Source: Pedobacter borealis DSM 19626
GTDB taxonomy: Bacteria > Bacteroidota > Bacteroidia > Sphingobacteriales > Sphingobacteriaceae
DNA: 64,000 bases
Reading direction: 5' to 3'
NCBI RefSeq assembly: GCF_000708285.2
Contig: NZ_JAUG01000024.1
Coordinates: 34,129 to 98,128, forward strand
The notes beneath the pieces were generated by a model. That model was not told the origin of the DNA. It made no database searches and worked only from the letters and a program-made list of their open reading frames with translations. Below are positions 54,995-64,000 of this stretch, piece after piece. The translations under genes and the position numbers were made by a program. Every line of letters begins with the position of its first letter. Position 1 is the stretch's first letter.

Positions 54995-56596
54995 TTAATC
55001 ACCCTCATTGTTTTTCGCATAAGGCTGGTTCTCTCCTTTAAAATGGAACCAGTTAAAATCGGCATAACCTTCTTCTCCTACCTTTTTGGTACTATAGCTC
55101 AGGAGTGCAAAGCGGTTTGCCGTCCAGTCATATCCCAATGCCATTTTTAGCTGATTGCCGAAAGAAATGAATTTTTGACCGTCTGTGCTATATGCAAATG
55201 TTGCTGTAAAATCGATATGTGTTAAGTTTGCCCTTATCCAGAGTTTGTTCTGGCTAAAGTTTTTAATGCTATCTATTACTTTTCCATTGTTCACCATGAT
55301 AAGTGTTTTTTGATTCCCGTCCTTTCTAACAGCGATATAGGCGTAAGGCGATTGAAAGATGCCGAAACCGGCAATATTTCCATCTTTTAACTGGGAAACA
55401 TCCATTTCAACCGTTCCCGCTGATAGGGGCCCCTGCACCCTTTGCGTGAGTGTGTTACGGGCTGTGGTGAGTGTTGATGCTTCAATTGCGTGCAGGCGTA
55501 AATAGCCCTTTCTTTCTTTCAACGACCACTTTTTGTTGTCAGGATTATGGTTCCATTGCCATTGTAGCCCCAGTGTAGCGGAACTAAATTCATCTGATGC
55601 TGCAACCGTAGTAACCGGATATTTTTTTTTGACATCAGGTTTCTGATATACCAAAACACCTTTACCGTCTTTGCCGAGCATAGGCCAGCCATCTACCCAG
55701 TTAACAGGCTCCAGGTTGGGTGTACGCCCGATAGGGCCACGGTCCTGCATAATGATAAACCACCACGAACCATCTTTGAGCTGGACCATTCCACCCTGAT
55801 GCAGTCCGTTACCAGGATAGGTATGATCGTCATTAATGACTACTTTAGATTCGTAAGGGCCATAGATGTTGTCTGATCTCAGGCAAACCTGTCGGCCTTT
55901 TGTGCCGCCGGTAGATCCCAGAATATAATACTTTCCCTTGAATTTGTACATGTGGGAGCCTTCCAGGTAAGGATATTGGGGATTATTATAAATTTCCTTT
56001 TGAGGGGTTTTTACCGATAAAGCATCAGCATTTAATTCTGTAATGTAGAGTTTCTGCTGTCCATGCGCAACATACACTTTGCCGTCATCATCGAAGAACA
56101 AACCCGGATCATACAGGTATTCTGGAAAAATTGTTCTGGTCCATGGACCTTTGATATCTTTTGCGGTACACATCGAAAAATTACCCTTTTCCTTGCCCCA
56201 ATTGGGTGTGCAGAAACCCACATAAAAAAGACCGTTTCGGTGCCTGATCGTAGCTGCCCAGGAACCCCTTAAATACCTGTCGCCGCCTTTAAGGTCATAC
56301 CGTGGATCTTCATCATAACGCTCAAGGGCATAACCGGCCATTTCCCAGTTCACCAAATCTTTAGATTTTAATACCGGACATCCCGGTACGTAGTGCATGC
56401 TGGTAGATACGAAATAGAATTCGTCATCAACCCTAATCAGGTCAGGATCGGGCCAATCACCCCAAAGTATAGGGTTTTTATAGGTTCCGTTGCCGTTATC
56501 CGCTGTCCATATAGGTTTTGCAGGAGATTGTGCCAACAGATGTGAAGAATATAATAAAAATGCGAAATGTAAAATCAGGGTTATTTTTTTCATCAT
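54995..56596 (-). CDS. Glycoside hydrolase family 43 enzyme (arabinofuranosidase/xylosidase-like)
   Basis: 533 residues. A signal peptide (about 1-22) precedes the GH43 five-bladed propeller with general base Asp50 in DWPDPDLIRV, the middle YDPGLFFDDDGKVYVAHG, and the acid in YPYLEGSHMYKFKG. A C-terminal concanavalin-like domain follows (KWSLKERKGYLRLHA onward). The segment HYVPGCPVLKSKDLVNWEMA resembles GH43_12-type arabinofuranosidases of xyloglucan loci. It would remove arabinose or xylose side groups. It is the first enzyme after SusD. Confidence 0.92.
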   Translation of the reverse strand: MMKKITLILHFAFLLYSSHLLAQSPAKPIWTADNGNGTYKNPILWGDWPDPDLIRVDDEFYFVSTSMHYVPGCPVLKSKDLVNWEMAGYALERYDEDPRYDLKGGDRYLRGSWAATIRHRNGLFYVGFCTPNWGKEKGNFSMCTAKDIKGPWTRTIFPEYLYDPGLFFDDDGKVYVAHGQQKLYITELNADALSVKTPQKEIYNNPQYPYLEGSHMYKFKGKYYILGSTGGTKGRQVCLRSDNIYGPYESKVVINDDHTYPGNGLHQGGMVQLKDGSWWFIIMQDRGPIGRTPNLEPVNWVDGWPMLGKDGKGVLVYQKPDVKKKYPVTTVAASDEFSSATLGLQWQWNHNPDNKKWSLKERKGYLRLHAIEASTLTTARNTLTQRVQGPLSAGTVEMDVSQLKDGNIAGFGIFQSPYAYIAVRKDGNQKTLIMVNNGKVIDSIKNFSQNKLWIRANLTHIDFTATFAYSTDGQKFISFGNQLKMALGYDWTANRFALLSYSTKKVGEEGYADFNWFHFKGENQPYAKNNEGD

Positions 56597-56729
56597 TTAA
56601 AATTTATGGGCTAAAAGATGCTGCCCTTATAAATGTATCGGCTTTTTGGTTAGGATATAAAGATAAAGGGGTAAATAAATTACCCCTTTATCACTAATTT
56701 ATAAAATATAAGCCATTGATTAACGGCTT

Positions 56730-58337
56730 TTAGTATCCTGGATTCTGTTTCAATGAATGGTTAATGTCAAATTCTTTCTGTGGAATAGGCCACAGGTAGT
56801 TTTTAGGGTCGAATGTTCTCGATCCTGCTACAAAATTTGAATTTGGGGTTAAAGTCAAGGCGCCGTTGGCGGGGTTTACCGATCCCTTTAAACAGCCCTT
56901 TACATCTCCATTTAATACATCTGCACCAATTTTCCAACGTTGTATATCATACCAACGTAAACCTTCGCCTGCCAGTTCGGCCCTTCTTTCGCGGCGGATA
57001 AGTGCCCGTAATGAAGTCTGGTCAGGATATATCGCTGAAGTTACCGCAGGCATATTTACGGTAGGGCGTTGCCTTACCAGGTTAATGGCATTATAAACCG
57101 AAGCATCAATCTGGTTGGCTTCAATTTTTGCCTCTGCATAGGTCAGTAAAATTTCTGCGTAGCGGATAACAATAATACTTCCTCCGGTATTCCACACATC
57201 AGTTCCATAGGCTGTATTGTTATAATCGTCAATATTAGCAAGGTATTTTTTAAAGTTATATCCGGTTGGAGAGGCATTGTTGTTACCCACAAGATCGCTA
57301 GAAGATGCACTTATAGGATCGAAGTAAGAACCCATATACGATAATCCTGGGCGGATAACAGTTGCATCTAAACGTGGATCTCTGTTGGTATAAGGTTGAA
57401 CTGCATTATATGTGCCGTCTTGCTGGATCGTTTTTCCGTTTGTGGTTTCGTATGCATCTACCAGTGCCTGTGTTGGTGCCATTGAGCTCCATCCACCAGA
57501 AGAATTGGGAAGTGCAGCGCCAAGTACCCACTCGGCATTGTCGTTCTGTAGATACTGTACATCTAAGATTACCTCTGCGTTATTGCTGTTCTGTGGACGG
57601 AACAATCCTTCGTAATCAGGAAATAGTGTGTAATTGAAGGGTGCAGTCATCAGTTGCTGAGTTGTGGCAATACAATCGGTATATTTTGCATTGAACAGCT
57701 CTGTCCTTGCTTTCAGAGCGAGTGCAGCACCTCGGGTAATGCGGCCTATATCACTGCCCGAATAACTAACAGGCAATGAAGGTGCAATACTTGCCAGTTC
57801 CTGAAGAACAAAATCAACAACCTGAGCTTTAGGTGTACGTTGAAGCTTATTGGCCTCATCAGTCGAAAGGTTGTGCAGGGGAAATGGGACATCGCCATAA
57901 ACCTGGCTTAAGATGGCATATTTATAAGCCCTTAAAAACCTGGCTTCACTTTTCATCCTTGTTTTTAATGTATTGTCGAGTGATGCCGAGGGAACTTTAT
58001 CCACATTATCCAAAAACCAGTTACATCGTTGAATAGTTGTATATGAGTATTTGTTTACTCCTGGGGCAGTAGCGGTAGCCAGTCCTGAGGCAAAGGTTTC
58101 ATAACCTTCCCATGGAAACTGGTCAATACCGTTGTCAGATATACAATCGTCGTATATTACATTATCGCCCGATTCCCAGCCGCTATAACATCCGGTTAAT
58201 GCGGCATTGGCATCTGCTTTTGATGCCCATAAGGTACTATTGCTGTATTGATCTAATGGTTTGGTATTGAGTATGTCTTTCTTACAGCCCGTAAATACAG
58301 CAGCGGTAAGAAGTATATAGATTAATTTCTTTTTCAT
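56730..58337 (-). CDS. SusD/RagB-family nutrient-binding lipoprotein
   Basis: 535 residues with a lipobox FTGCKK (Cys18). It has the classical SusD pattern: LDQYSNSTLWASKADANAAL, FLRAYKYAILSQVYGDVPFP, the TPR-type helices, and the RREADE-like LRALIRRERRAELAGEGLRW with YLWPIPQKEFDINHSLKQNP at the C-terminus. It caps the SusC channel and binds the glycan at the surface. It lies 11 bases after the SusC stop. Confidence 0.95.
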   Translation of the reverse strand: MKKKLIYILLTAAVFTGCKKDILNTKPLDQYSNSTLWASKADANAALTGCYSGWESGDNVIYDDCISDNGIDQFPWEGYETFASGLATATAPGVNKYSYTTIQRCNWFLDNVDKVPSASLDNTLKTRMKSEARFLRAYKYAILSQVYGDVPFPLHNLSTDEANKLQRTPKAQVVDFVLQELASIAPSLPVSYSGSDIGRITRGAALALKARTELFNAKYTDCIATTQQLMTAPFNYTLFPDYEGLFRPQNSNNAEVILDVQYLQNDNAEWVLGAALPNSSGGWSSMAPTQALVDAYETTNGKTIQQDGTYNAVQPYTNRDPRLDATVIRPGLSYMGSYFDPISASSSDLVGNNNASPTGYNFKKYLANIDDYNNTAYGTDVWNTGGSIIVIRYAEILLTYAEAKIEANQIDASVYNAINLVRQRPTVNMPAVTSAIYPDQTSLRALIRRERRAELAGEGLRWYDIQRWKIGADVLNGDVKGCLKGSVNPANGALTLTPNSNFVAGSRTFDPKNYLWPIPQKEFDINHSLKQNPGY

Positions 58338-58348
58338 CTGTTTGTTTT

Positions 58349-61300
58349 TTAAAATGTTACATTAAGGCCAAATGTATTTACCAATACTTGTGGGTAGTTA
58401 TAAACGCTTCCTGCTGATCCGGCTGCTGTGTTTGAGCTATTGGCTGCTCCAAGTTCAGGATCTATCCATTTGTAGTATTTGGTAAAGGTTAACAGGTTTT
58501 GACCGCTGTAGTAAACTTTAACATTGTTTAATCCTAATGTTTTAACCACATTTTTTGGAAGTGTATAGGCTAATGTTACGTTTTTAAGGCGCAGGTAAGA
58601 GGCATCTTTAACCCAGAAAGATGAAGGCGTGCTAGTTGGATCGTTCTGTTTGTAGCTGTACCATAACCTTGGAAAATCGGCATTGGTATTGGTTGGTGTC
58701 CATCTATCCAAAAATACATTGGTCGGTTTTTGCACATCTGGTCCAACTTGGCCAATCAGGCCACCGCCCATGGCTTTTACAGCGGCAGCGCCCTGGAAGA
58801 ATAAGGATAGTTCGAAACTTTTATAGCTGGAAGAGAAAGTAAGACCATAATTGATTTTTGGATAAAAACTACCCAAATCAACTTTATCATTAGCATCTAT
58901 CTTGCCATCGTTATTCTGGTCTTTATATTGTATATCGCCTGCAGCCACCTTATTGTTTAATACAGCTGTTCCGGTTACATCGGCCTGAGTTTTATAAATA
59001 CCTAAAGCCTCATAGCCATACAGCGAATAAAAAGAAGTACCCACATCATAGAAGGTATTATCGTTAATTACTTTTCCTCCTGTTAACTTGGTTACTTTAT
59101 TTTCGATGAAAGAGAAGTTACCATTAATGCTATAATTAAATTCTCCGGCTTTATCCTTGTACCCTGCACTGAACTCTATACCTTTATTGGTCATCTCACC
59201 ATCAACATTTACATATGGAGCGGTAAAGGCATAGGTAGCGCTAGCCTGGGTCCGCATTAACGGATTTGATGTTTTTCTTTCGAAATAGTCCACTGAAACA
59301 TCCAGCTTGTTATTTAAGAATGTAGCATCGATACCAGCACCCATTGATTGCGTTTTTTCCCATTTTAACAGCGGATTTGCACCCGCATTTGGCGATAAGC
59401 CCGTTACCAGTACCTGATTGAATGAATAGGTCCGTCCACCAGAAATCGACTCAAAATAAGCATAGTTGTTGCTGATTTGTTGGTTGCCTAATCTACCCCA
59501 TGATGCACGTAATTTTAATGAGTTTACCGTATTTAGGGCACCAGCAAAGAAATCTTCTTTTGATATTACCCAACCTGCAGAAACAGCCGGAAATTTACCC
59601 CATCTATGGCCTTTGGCAAAACGCGAAGAGCCATCAAAACGGAAATTACCTTCTAGCAGGTATTTTTCATTAAAATTATAGTTAAATCTGCCAAATCCAG
59701 ATTGCAGCGCCCAATCATTGGCATATCCTGATGTAGACTGGCCAAGAGCTGGCGCTGCATTGATCTGGGTTAGCTCATTGTTCAGGAAATTCTGGCGCTG
59801 GGCAGAAAAAGTGTTATATATGGAATACTCTTGTGAAGCACCAACCAAAATTTTGAAATTATGGCTGCCTATGCTTTTTTCGTAATCCGCCACGGCCTGT
59901 ACAAGCGTATAGGTTGTCCTGTCGGTAGCATTGGTTAAGTTGTTTGGCCCTTCAAGTTTGGTCGGTGTTAATGGCGTACCCGCTGGACCACCTTTATAAT
60001 ACTGTATTTCTGAAACATACTGCTGCTGCTGACCCAAGCCTAACCTGTAACCAAAAGAAGGCTTAAAATGTAAACCTTTTAGTGGTGACCAATCTCCCGC
60101 TACGTTACCGGTAACGGTATAATTCTGCCATTGATTGCTTGATGGAGAATCTAACCAGGCTAAGGGGCTACCATCAGATACATAACCTAAAGCGCCATTT
60201 TCCCACCTGGCAGGTACAGTATTAGAAATACGGTTTGCCATACGGATGATTTGCGAAAAACTTGTGGCGTAAGTACTTATCGGCTCAGAAAAAGGAGCAT
60301 ATAAGAAGCCTAATTTTGCACTTAAACCTAATTTTTCAGTTAACTGCGAATTAACGTTAAATAAGGCATTGTATTTCTGATATCTTGTTTTCTTTACATT
60401 TCCTTTTTGATCAAAATAACCTAAAGAAACCATGTATTTTGATTTTTGATCGCCACCGTTGATACTTACGTTGTGGTTTTGTTGCCATCCTGTTTCCGAA
60501 AATATTAACGATGACCAATCAGTATCTGGATGCGCACCTGTTTTATCGCTACCATCTTTAAACAGCTGTATATCGTTATCAGTCCATCTGGGAGCGGCAC
60601 CTTCATTCACCCTCGCCTCGTTATATAACTGTGCCTGTTGCCATGCCGGTAAAAAATCTGGTGTTTTGGTAACCTGCTGTGGCCCGGCATACATATCGTA
60701 ACGCATTTGCAAGCTGCCTTGTTTTCCTTTTTTGGTGGTAATTAAAATTACGCCGTTCGAAGCCCTGGCGCCGTAAATAGCCGCAGAAGCAGCGTCTTTA
60801 AGTACTGAAATGCTTTCAATATCATTCGGGTTTACATCCCCCATAGCGCCTGGTACGCCGTCTACAATAACAGCAGGACCGGCGCTCGCGCCACCTGATC
60901 CCAATCCGGATCCAATACCTCTAATTCTGATTGTACCCCCATCTCTACCCGGTTGCCCGTTGCCGGTGGTTATACTTACCCCTGCAACTTTACCTTGTAT
61001 GGCGTTGGTAACACCGGTAACGGGTCTATTTTCCAAATCTTTTGCAGAAACGGTACCGATTGCACCGGTTAAATTAATTTTCTTTTGCTCGCCATAACCT
61101 ACAACTACTACCTCTTCGAGGTTGTTTACAGAAATTTCTAATAGTACATTAAGGTTGGTTTGATCGGTTATGGTAACTTCTTTAGTTTTGTAGCCCAAAG
61201 TAGAGAATACCAATATTTCTCCTTTTTCTGCTTTAATGCTAAAAGAGCCATCGGCGGCAGTACTGGTTCCTTTACCGGTACTTTTTAAAATTACCGATAC

Positions 61301-61744
61301 ACCCGGAATTGGCCCGTTATTATCGGCTACTATACCTTTTATGGTAATTGGATCTGGAGCATTAGCGGCGCTATTGATGCGCAGATCTGACTTTTCGTTG
61401 GTTTTAAAAATAATAACACCCGATTCTCCTTCTTTATACTGAAACTGGGTTCCGTTTAAAATGGCATTTAAAACGGCTGGAAGTGCTTCGTTTTTAAAAT
61501 TTAATTGTTTTGTAGAAATTTTGCGGAGCTCGTTGTGATTGTAATTGAACGGCATTTTTGAAATATTGCTTAACCGTCCGAATGCTTTTTCGAGTGTTTC
61601 TCCATTAAAACTGATGGTTACCTTAACGGTACGGATATCCTGGAACTTGTTAAGTGCCCAGCTGCCCAGTGAAACGGTGGATAATAGCGCAACTATCCCT
61701 AGTTTTGCCAGCCTCCGTGTTAGTGTTTGTAATTTTTGCTTCAT
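58349..61744 (-). CDS. SusC/RagA-family TonB-linked receptor with STN domain (signal-transducing)
   Basis: 1131 residues. A signal peptide (about 1-32) is followed by an STN (secretin/TonB N-terminal) domain (about 40-115, TISFNGETLEKAFGRLSNIS), a carboxypeptidase-like domain (ITIKGIVADNNGPIPGVSVI), a plug (NLTGAIGTVSAKDLENRPVTG, ASNGVILITTKKGKQG) and a barrel ending FGLNVTF. The STN domain lets ligand binding be passed to the FecR anti-sigma factor encoded 31 bases upstream, while the SusD partner is downstream. It is the import channel of the polysaccharide locus and also its sensor. Confidence 0.95.
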   Translation of the reverse strand: MKQKLQTLTRRLAKLGIVALLSTVSLGSWALNKFQDIRTVKVTISFNGETLEKAFGRLSNISKMPFNYNHNELRKISTKQLNFKNEALPAVLNAILNGTQFQYKEGESGVIIFKTNEKSDLRINSAANAPDPITIKGIVADNNGPIPGVSVILKSTGKGTSTAADGSFSIKAEKGEILVFSTLGYKTKEVTITDQTNLNVLLEISVNNLEEVVVVGYGEQKKINLTGAIGTVSAKDLENRPVTGVTNAIQGKVAGVSITTGNGQPGRDGGTIRIRGIGSGLGSGGASAGPAVIVDGVPGAMGDVNPNDIESISVLKDAASAAIYGARASNGVILITTKKGKQGSLQMRYDMYAGPQQVTKTPDFLPAWQQAQLYNEARVNEGAAPRWTDNDIQLFKDGSDKTGAHPDTDWSSLIFSETGWQQNHNVSINGGDQKSKYMVSLGYFDQKGNVKKTRYQKYNALFNVNSQLTEKLGLSAKLGFLYAPFSEPISTYATSFSQIIRMANRISNTVPARWENGALGYVSDGSPLAWLDSPSSNQWQNYTVTGNVAGDWSPLKGLHFKPSFGYRLGLGQQQQYVSEIQYYKGGPAGTPLTPTKLEGPNNLTNATDRTTYTLVQAVADYEKSIGSHNFKILVGASQEYSIYNTFSAQRQNFLNNELTQINAAPALGQSTSGYANDWALQSGFGRFNYNFNEKYLLEGNFRFDGSSRFAKGHRWGKFPAVSAGWVISKEDFFAGALNTVNSLKLRASWGRLGNQQISNNYAYFESISGGRTYSFNQVLVTGLSPNAGANPLLKWEKTQSMGAGIDATFLNNKLDVSVDYFERKTSNPLMRTQASATYAFTAPYVNVDGEMTNKGIEFSAGYKDKAGEFNYSINGNFSFIENKVTKLTGGKVINDNTFYDVGTSFYSLYGYEALGIYKTQADVTGTAVLNNKVAAGDIQYKDQNNDGKIDANDKVDLGSFYPKINYGLTFSSSYKSFELSLFFQGAAAVKAMGGGLIGQVGPDVQKPTNVFLDRWTPTNTNADFPRLWYSYKQNDPTSTPSSFWVKDASYLRLKNVTLAYTLPKNVVKTLGLNNVKVYYSGQNLLTFTKYYKWIDPELGAANSSNTAAGSAGSVYNYPQVLVNTFGLNVTF

Positions 61745-61775
61745 GTATTATAATTGTTTAGGGGTTGATTTCTCT

Positions 61776-62690
61776 TTAATAGCAAGGTTTTCCGGAGATA
61801 AACACCGAGTCCTTTTTTATAGTATAATGGATAGGTTGGATGGTTTTTAAAACCTGCAGTACATCCGTTAGGCTTTGTTTTTTGGTAAACCTGATACTGT
61901 TCTCACAGTTGTTGAATACTTTGGGATCGTAAATTGCCTTTATGCTGAACCGGTTTTCTATGGCCAGCATTATTTCCTTGAAATAAACACCATCCAGATT
62001 AAAATCGCCATGCGTCCAGGTAACGGTATTCGCCGATTTTACTTTTTGGGTACTTACCTTATGGGTGCTTCGGTTAAAAGTTAACTGCTCATCAGGCCTA
62101 AGCGTGTTTAGTGCCTTTGAGCTTTCGTTTACCTGTACCTTTCCCCTGGTTACCGTTACGGTAATGTTTGGCAGTTCTTTATACGATTTGATATTGAACG
62201 CCGTTCCCAATACCTTGGTGTTAATTCCTCCAGAGTGCACAATAAATGGTTTGGATGCATCGTGCGATACATCAAAATACGCTTCCCCTTCTTCCAGATA
62301 AACATCGCGGCTGTTGATGAACTTAGCGGGATACCGGATAATAGTGGCCGCATTAAGCGTTATTGTACTATGATCGGGAAGTAAGACTTCCAAAACCTGT
62401 CCTTTGTTTGCTTGTACGGTGATATATTCGGTTTTATCCTTCTCTCTGGTGTAATAGCTGTAACCGATGAATAAAAAGCTACATACACCAATTAAAATAG
62501 CTGCGGCTTTAGATCTAACCGTCCACAGCTTAATTATGCGCTTTCTGTCGTTCGATCGCTGCCTATCGATGCTTTGTTGTAACCGTTGATAAATCTCGTG
62601 CTTGATATCTTCGCGTTCTTGCTCATTATCGATCGACGACGGCTGCTCAGATATTTTAAACCTTTTGTAAAATTCTTCTTTCAACGGCAT
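61776..62690 (-). CDS. FecR-family anti-sigma factor
   Basis: 304 residues. The N-terminal cytosolic part is helical and charged, a transmembrane helix follows (AAAILIGVCSFLFIGYSYY, about 76-94), then the FecR domain (EVLLPDHSTITLNAATIIRY, DVYLEEGEAYFDVSHDASKP) and a C-terminal DUF4974 domain (FNLDGVYFKEIMLAIENRFS). It should hold the ECF sigma factor inactive until the SusC STN domain signals. It lies 67 bases downstream of the sigma gene and 31 bases before susC. Confidence 0.95.
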   Translation of the reverse strand: MPLKEEFYKRFKISEQPSSIDNEQEREDIKHEIYQRLQQSIDRQRSNDRKRIIKLWTVRSKAAAILIGVCSFLFIGYSYYTREKDKTEYITVQANKGQVLEVLLPDHSTITLNAATIIRYPAKFINSRDVYLEEGEAYFDVSHDASKPFIVHSGGINTKVLGTAFNIKSYKELPNITVTVTRGKVQVNESSKALNTLRPDEQLTFNRSTHKVSTQKVKSANTVTWTHGDFNLDGVYFKEIMLAIENRFSIKAIYDPKVFNNCENSIRFTKKQSLTDVLQVLKTIQPIHYTIKKDSVFISGKPCY

Positions 62691-62757
62691 AATTTTTTAA
62701 GATGATAGCCTAAAGACGAACTGATGTTTACAAAGTACCAGAGGTGTGTTTAATTTT

Positions 62758-63318
62758 TTAGAATAGAAATGAACAAAGGTGCTGGCTTATTTTTTGGCGC
62801 AGGCGCTTAAGTGCTGTACTAAGTTGATTTTTAACCGTTTGCGAAGAAATTGATAAGCGCCCTGAAATTTCCTCAATAGAGAGATTTTCTTCGCGGCTCA
62901 AACGGTAAATTTCTTTCATTTTTTCTGGTAGCTGATCTACCTGCTCGTTTAAAAAACTGTTGAGTTCGTTGTAATACACCTGATCATAAACAGTGTCCTC
63001 ATATACCGTTGATGCCTTGGCAATTTCATTAATTCTGTTTAACCGGTTTGCGGTTAACCGCTGTTTATCGATGATTTTGTTTTTTAAGGTGATAAACAGA
63101 AAACCTGAAAATGAACTGTAAATATTTAGCGAAGTCCGGTTATTCCAAAGCTGTAGGAAAATATCATGAACGATATCTTTGGCGTCTTCTTGGTCTTTTA
63201 GTTTTTTATAAGCAATATCATATAACATTTCCCAATATCTGCAATAGAGCTCGTCGAATGCGGACATATTATCGCATTTTAGAAGCTCAATTAAAATAAT
63301 GTCATTATATAATTTCAT
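62758..63318 (-). CDS. ECF-type RNA polymerase sigma-70 factor
   Basis: 186 residues. Region 2 is seen in ELYCRYWEMLYDIAYKKLKD, with QEDAKDIVHDIFLQLWNNR; region 4 in LPEKMKEIYRLSREENLSIE, then EISGRLSISSQTVKNQLSTA. It is the first gene of the locus and should transcribe the susC promoter when released by FecR. In this class the sigma gene itself is usually weakly constitutive. Confidence 0.95.
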   Translation of the reverse strand: MKLYNDIILIELLKCDNMSAFDELYCRYWEMLYDIAYKKLKDQEDAKDIVHDIFLQLWNNRTSLNIYSSFSGFLFITLKNKIIDKQRLTANRLNRINEIAKASTVYEDTVYDQVYYNELNSFLNEQVDQLPEKMKEIYRLSREENLSIEEISGRLSISSQTVKNQLSTALKRLRQKISQHLCSFLF

Positions 63319-63622
63319 TATTTTAAGCGATAGGAAACGGGAAGAAAATAAAGAAAAATACTTTACTCATTTGTAGTTCTGCTGGTAAACAAAAGCATGG
63401 TCGGATACCTAATAATTCAGATAATTTTTCTTTCAATGGCTCAATATTTAAAACTTGGTCGATTAAAGACGTATAGGGGTTGAGAAAGCACCAGATAGAT
63501 GATGTTTTTAAAAGAATAAATGAGCTAAAGTGCTGGCTTATTTTGTACGTATGCTAATGATTGATTATGGAATACAAAGATCTTTCTTTTGTTATCCCGT
63601 AACCCACGATTATGTTCTGCTC
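63319..63622. other. Upstream region of the sigma factor gene
   Basis: AT-rich, about 300 bases, holding the promoter region of the sigma factor gene. On the minus strand TATTTTTC-like words are present, but no TTG 19 bases upstream. No gene of its own is supported. Confidence 0.35.
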
Positions 63623-63859
63623 TTATTTATAATATGCTCGTTTGATTATGGTGCTAAAATAGCACAAGGCTTTTGGTTTAACTACTGTTATATTCACTAA
63701 TACTGCTGTTTTTTTGATACCAGTAACTTTGTCTATGCTTTTTGTCAAATCTATTTCCTGGTAGTGGTAAGGAGATGTCCCGGCCATTCCATAAGAATCT
63801 AAAAGTACCCTGTTCAGATAGAATATCCCGTTAACCTGAGTTCGATTATTAAATCTCAT
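63623..63859 (-). pseudogene. Protein fragment whose start lies in the MITE end
   Basis: 78 codons. The first ~9 residues (MRFNNRTQV) are encoded by the MITE terminal repeat; the rest (NGIFYLNRVLLDSYGMAGTS, YQEIDLTKSIDKVTGIKKTA) reads like a real protein, but I recognise no family. The element probably inserted into a gene and replaced its 5' part. It could be expressed from the MITE ATG, but this is unproven. Confidence 0.4.
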
Positions 63860-64000
63860 TTTGTGGCGTTTTAATCAAGTTTTCTGTTAAGACGGTCGTC
63901 ACCCTGAATTTATTTCAGGGTCTTTCACGCTAAAAAGATGCTGAAATAAATTCAGCAGGACGATAAAGCGGGATTAGGCGTAAATAAGATATAATTTTCA
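63834..64000. mobile_element. MITE-like element, copy 2 (cut by window end)
   Basis: Same orientation as copy 1. It begins ACCTGAGTTCGAT, and the following bases match copy 1 with about one small indel and a few substitutions up to the window edge. The other terminal repeat would lie about 23 bases outside. Together the two copies bracket the whole polysaccharide locus. Confidence 0.85.

Noticed and set aside
1..64000. CRISPR arrays, tRNA or rRNA genes
   Set aside because: No regularly spaced identical repeats with unique spacers, no cloverleaf-like or rRNA-like sequence was noticed on reading either strand; short or odd RNA genes could still be missed without a covariance search.

Overview
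The window looks like chromosomal DNA of a free-living Bacteroidota bacterium, most likely a Pedobacter-like member of the Sphingobacteriaceae. The evidence is two SusC/SusD pairs, an ECF-sigma/FecR-controlled polysaccharide locus, a BlaI-M56-TonB receptor operon, many lipoproteins with a serine before the lipobox cysteine, AT-rich intergenic DNA, and at least one promoter of the Bacteroidetes type (TTG-N19-TAnnTTTG-like). I see no tRNA, rRNA or CRISPR. The taxonomic call is inference.

Layout. 1-7.4 kb: the end of an outer-membrane barrel protein, then a SusC/SusD pair and a secreted S9 peptidase. 7.7-15.2 kb: peptide-binding lipoprotein, NtrC-type regulator, a duplicated hairpin repeat, a PIG-L deacetylase, and a PIN toxin-antitoxin pair whose toxin is frameshifted. 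15.2-21 kb: a 34-residue membrane protein overlapping a sodium:solute symporter, a methyltransferase, a DUF2911 protein, a NUDIX hydrolase, gene remnants and a DUF4143 ATPase. 21.3-26.2 kb: BlaI/M56/TonB-receptor operon. 26.6-29.1 kb: a Panacea-domain toxin-antitoxin module next to a GntP permease, bracketed by two copies of the permease 3' end. 29.8-36.9 kb: S41 peptidase lipoprotein, an uncharacterised lipoprotein/membrane operon divergent from a TPR-HTH regulator, and a truncated SusC. 37.8-46.5 kb: an AraC regulator facing a long minus-strand cluster of small enzymes, including an FAD monooxygenase with a stop at codon 5, ending with a diheme cytochrome lipoprotein. 46.7-64 kb: a polysaccharide utilisation locus read on the minus strand in the order sigma, FecR, SusC (with STN domain), SusD, GH43, GH35, GH3, GH2.

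How parts work together. In the large locus the STN domain of SusC should contact FecR and release the ECF sigma factor. SusC/SusD import oligosaccharides, and four secreted exo-acting glycosidases remove arabinose, galactose and glucose units. The set resembles a xyloglucan-type side-chain toolkit, but no endo-glucanase is present. The locus is bracketed by two same-orientation copies of a roughly 190-bp MITE-like element.

The most noteworthy items are the gntP-3'-end-flanked Panacea toxin-antitoxin module, the MITE pair around the polysaccharide locus, the helically phased TCTACA repeats before the TPR regulator, a family of hairpins with compensatory stem changes, and several precise gene-breaking mutations.
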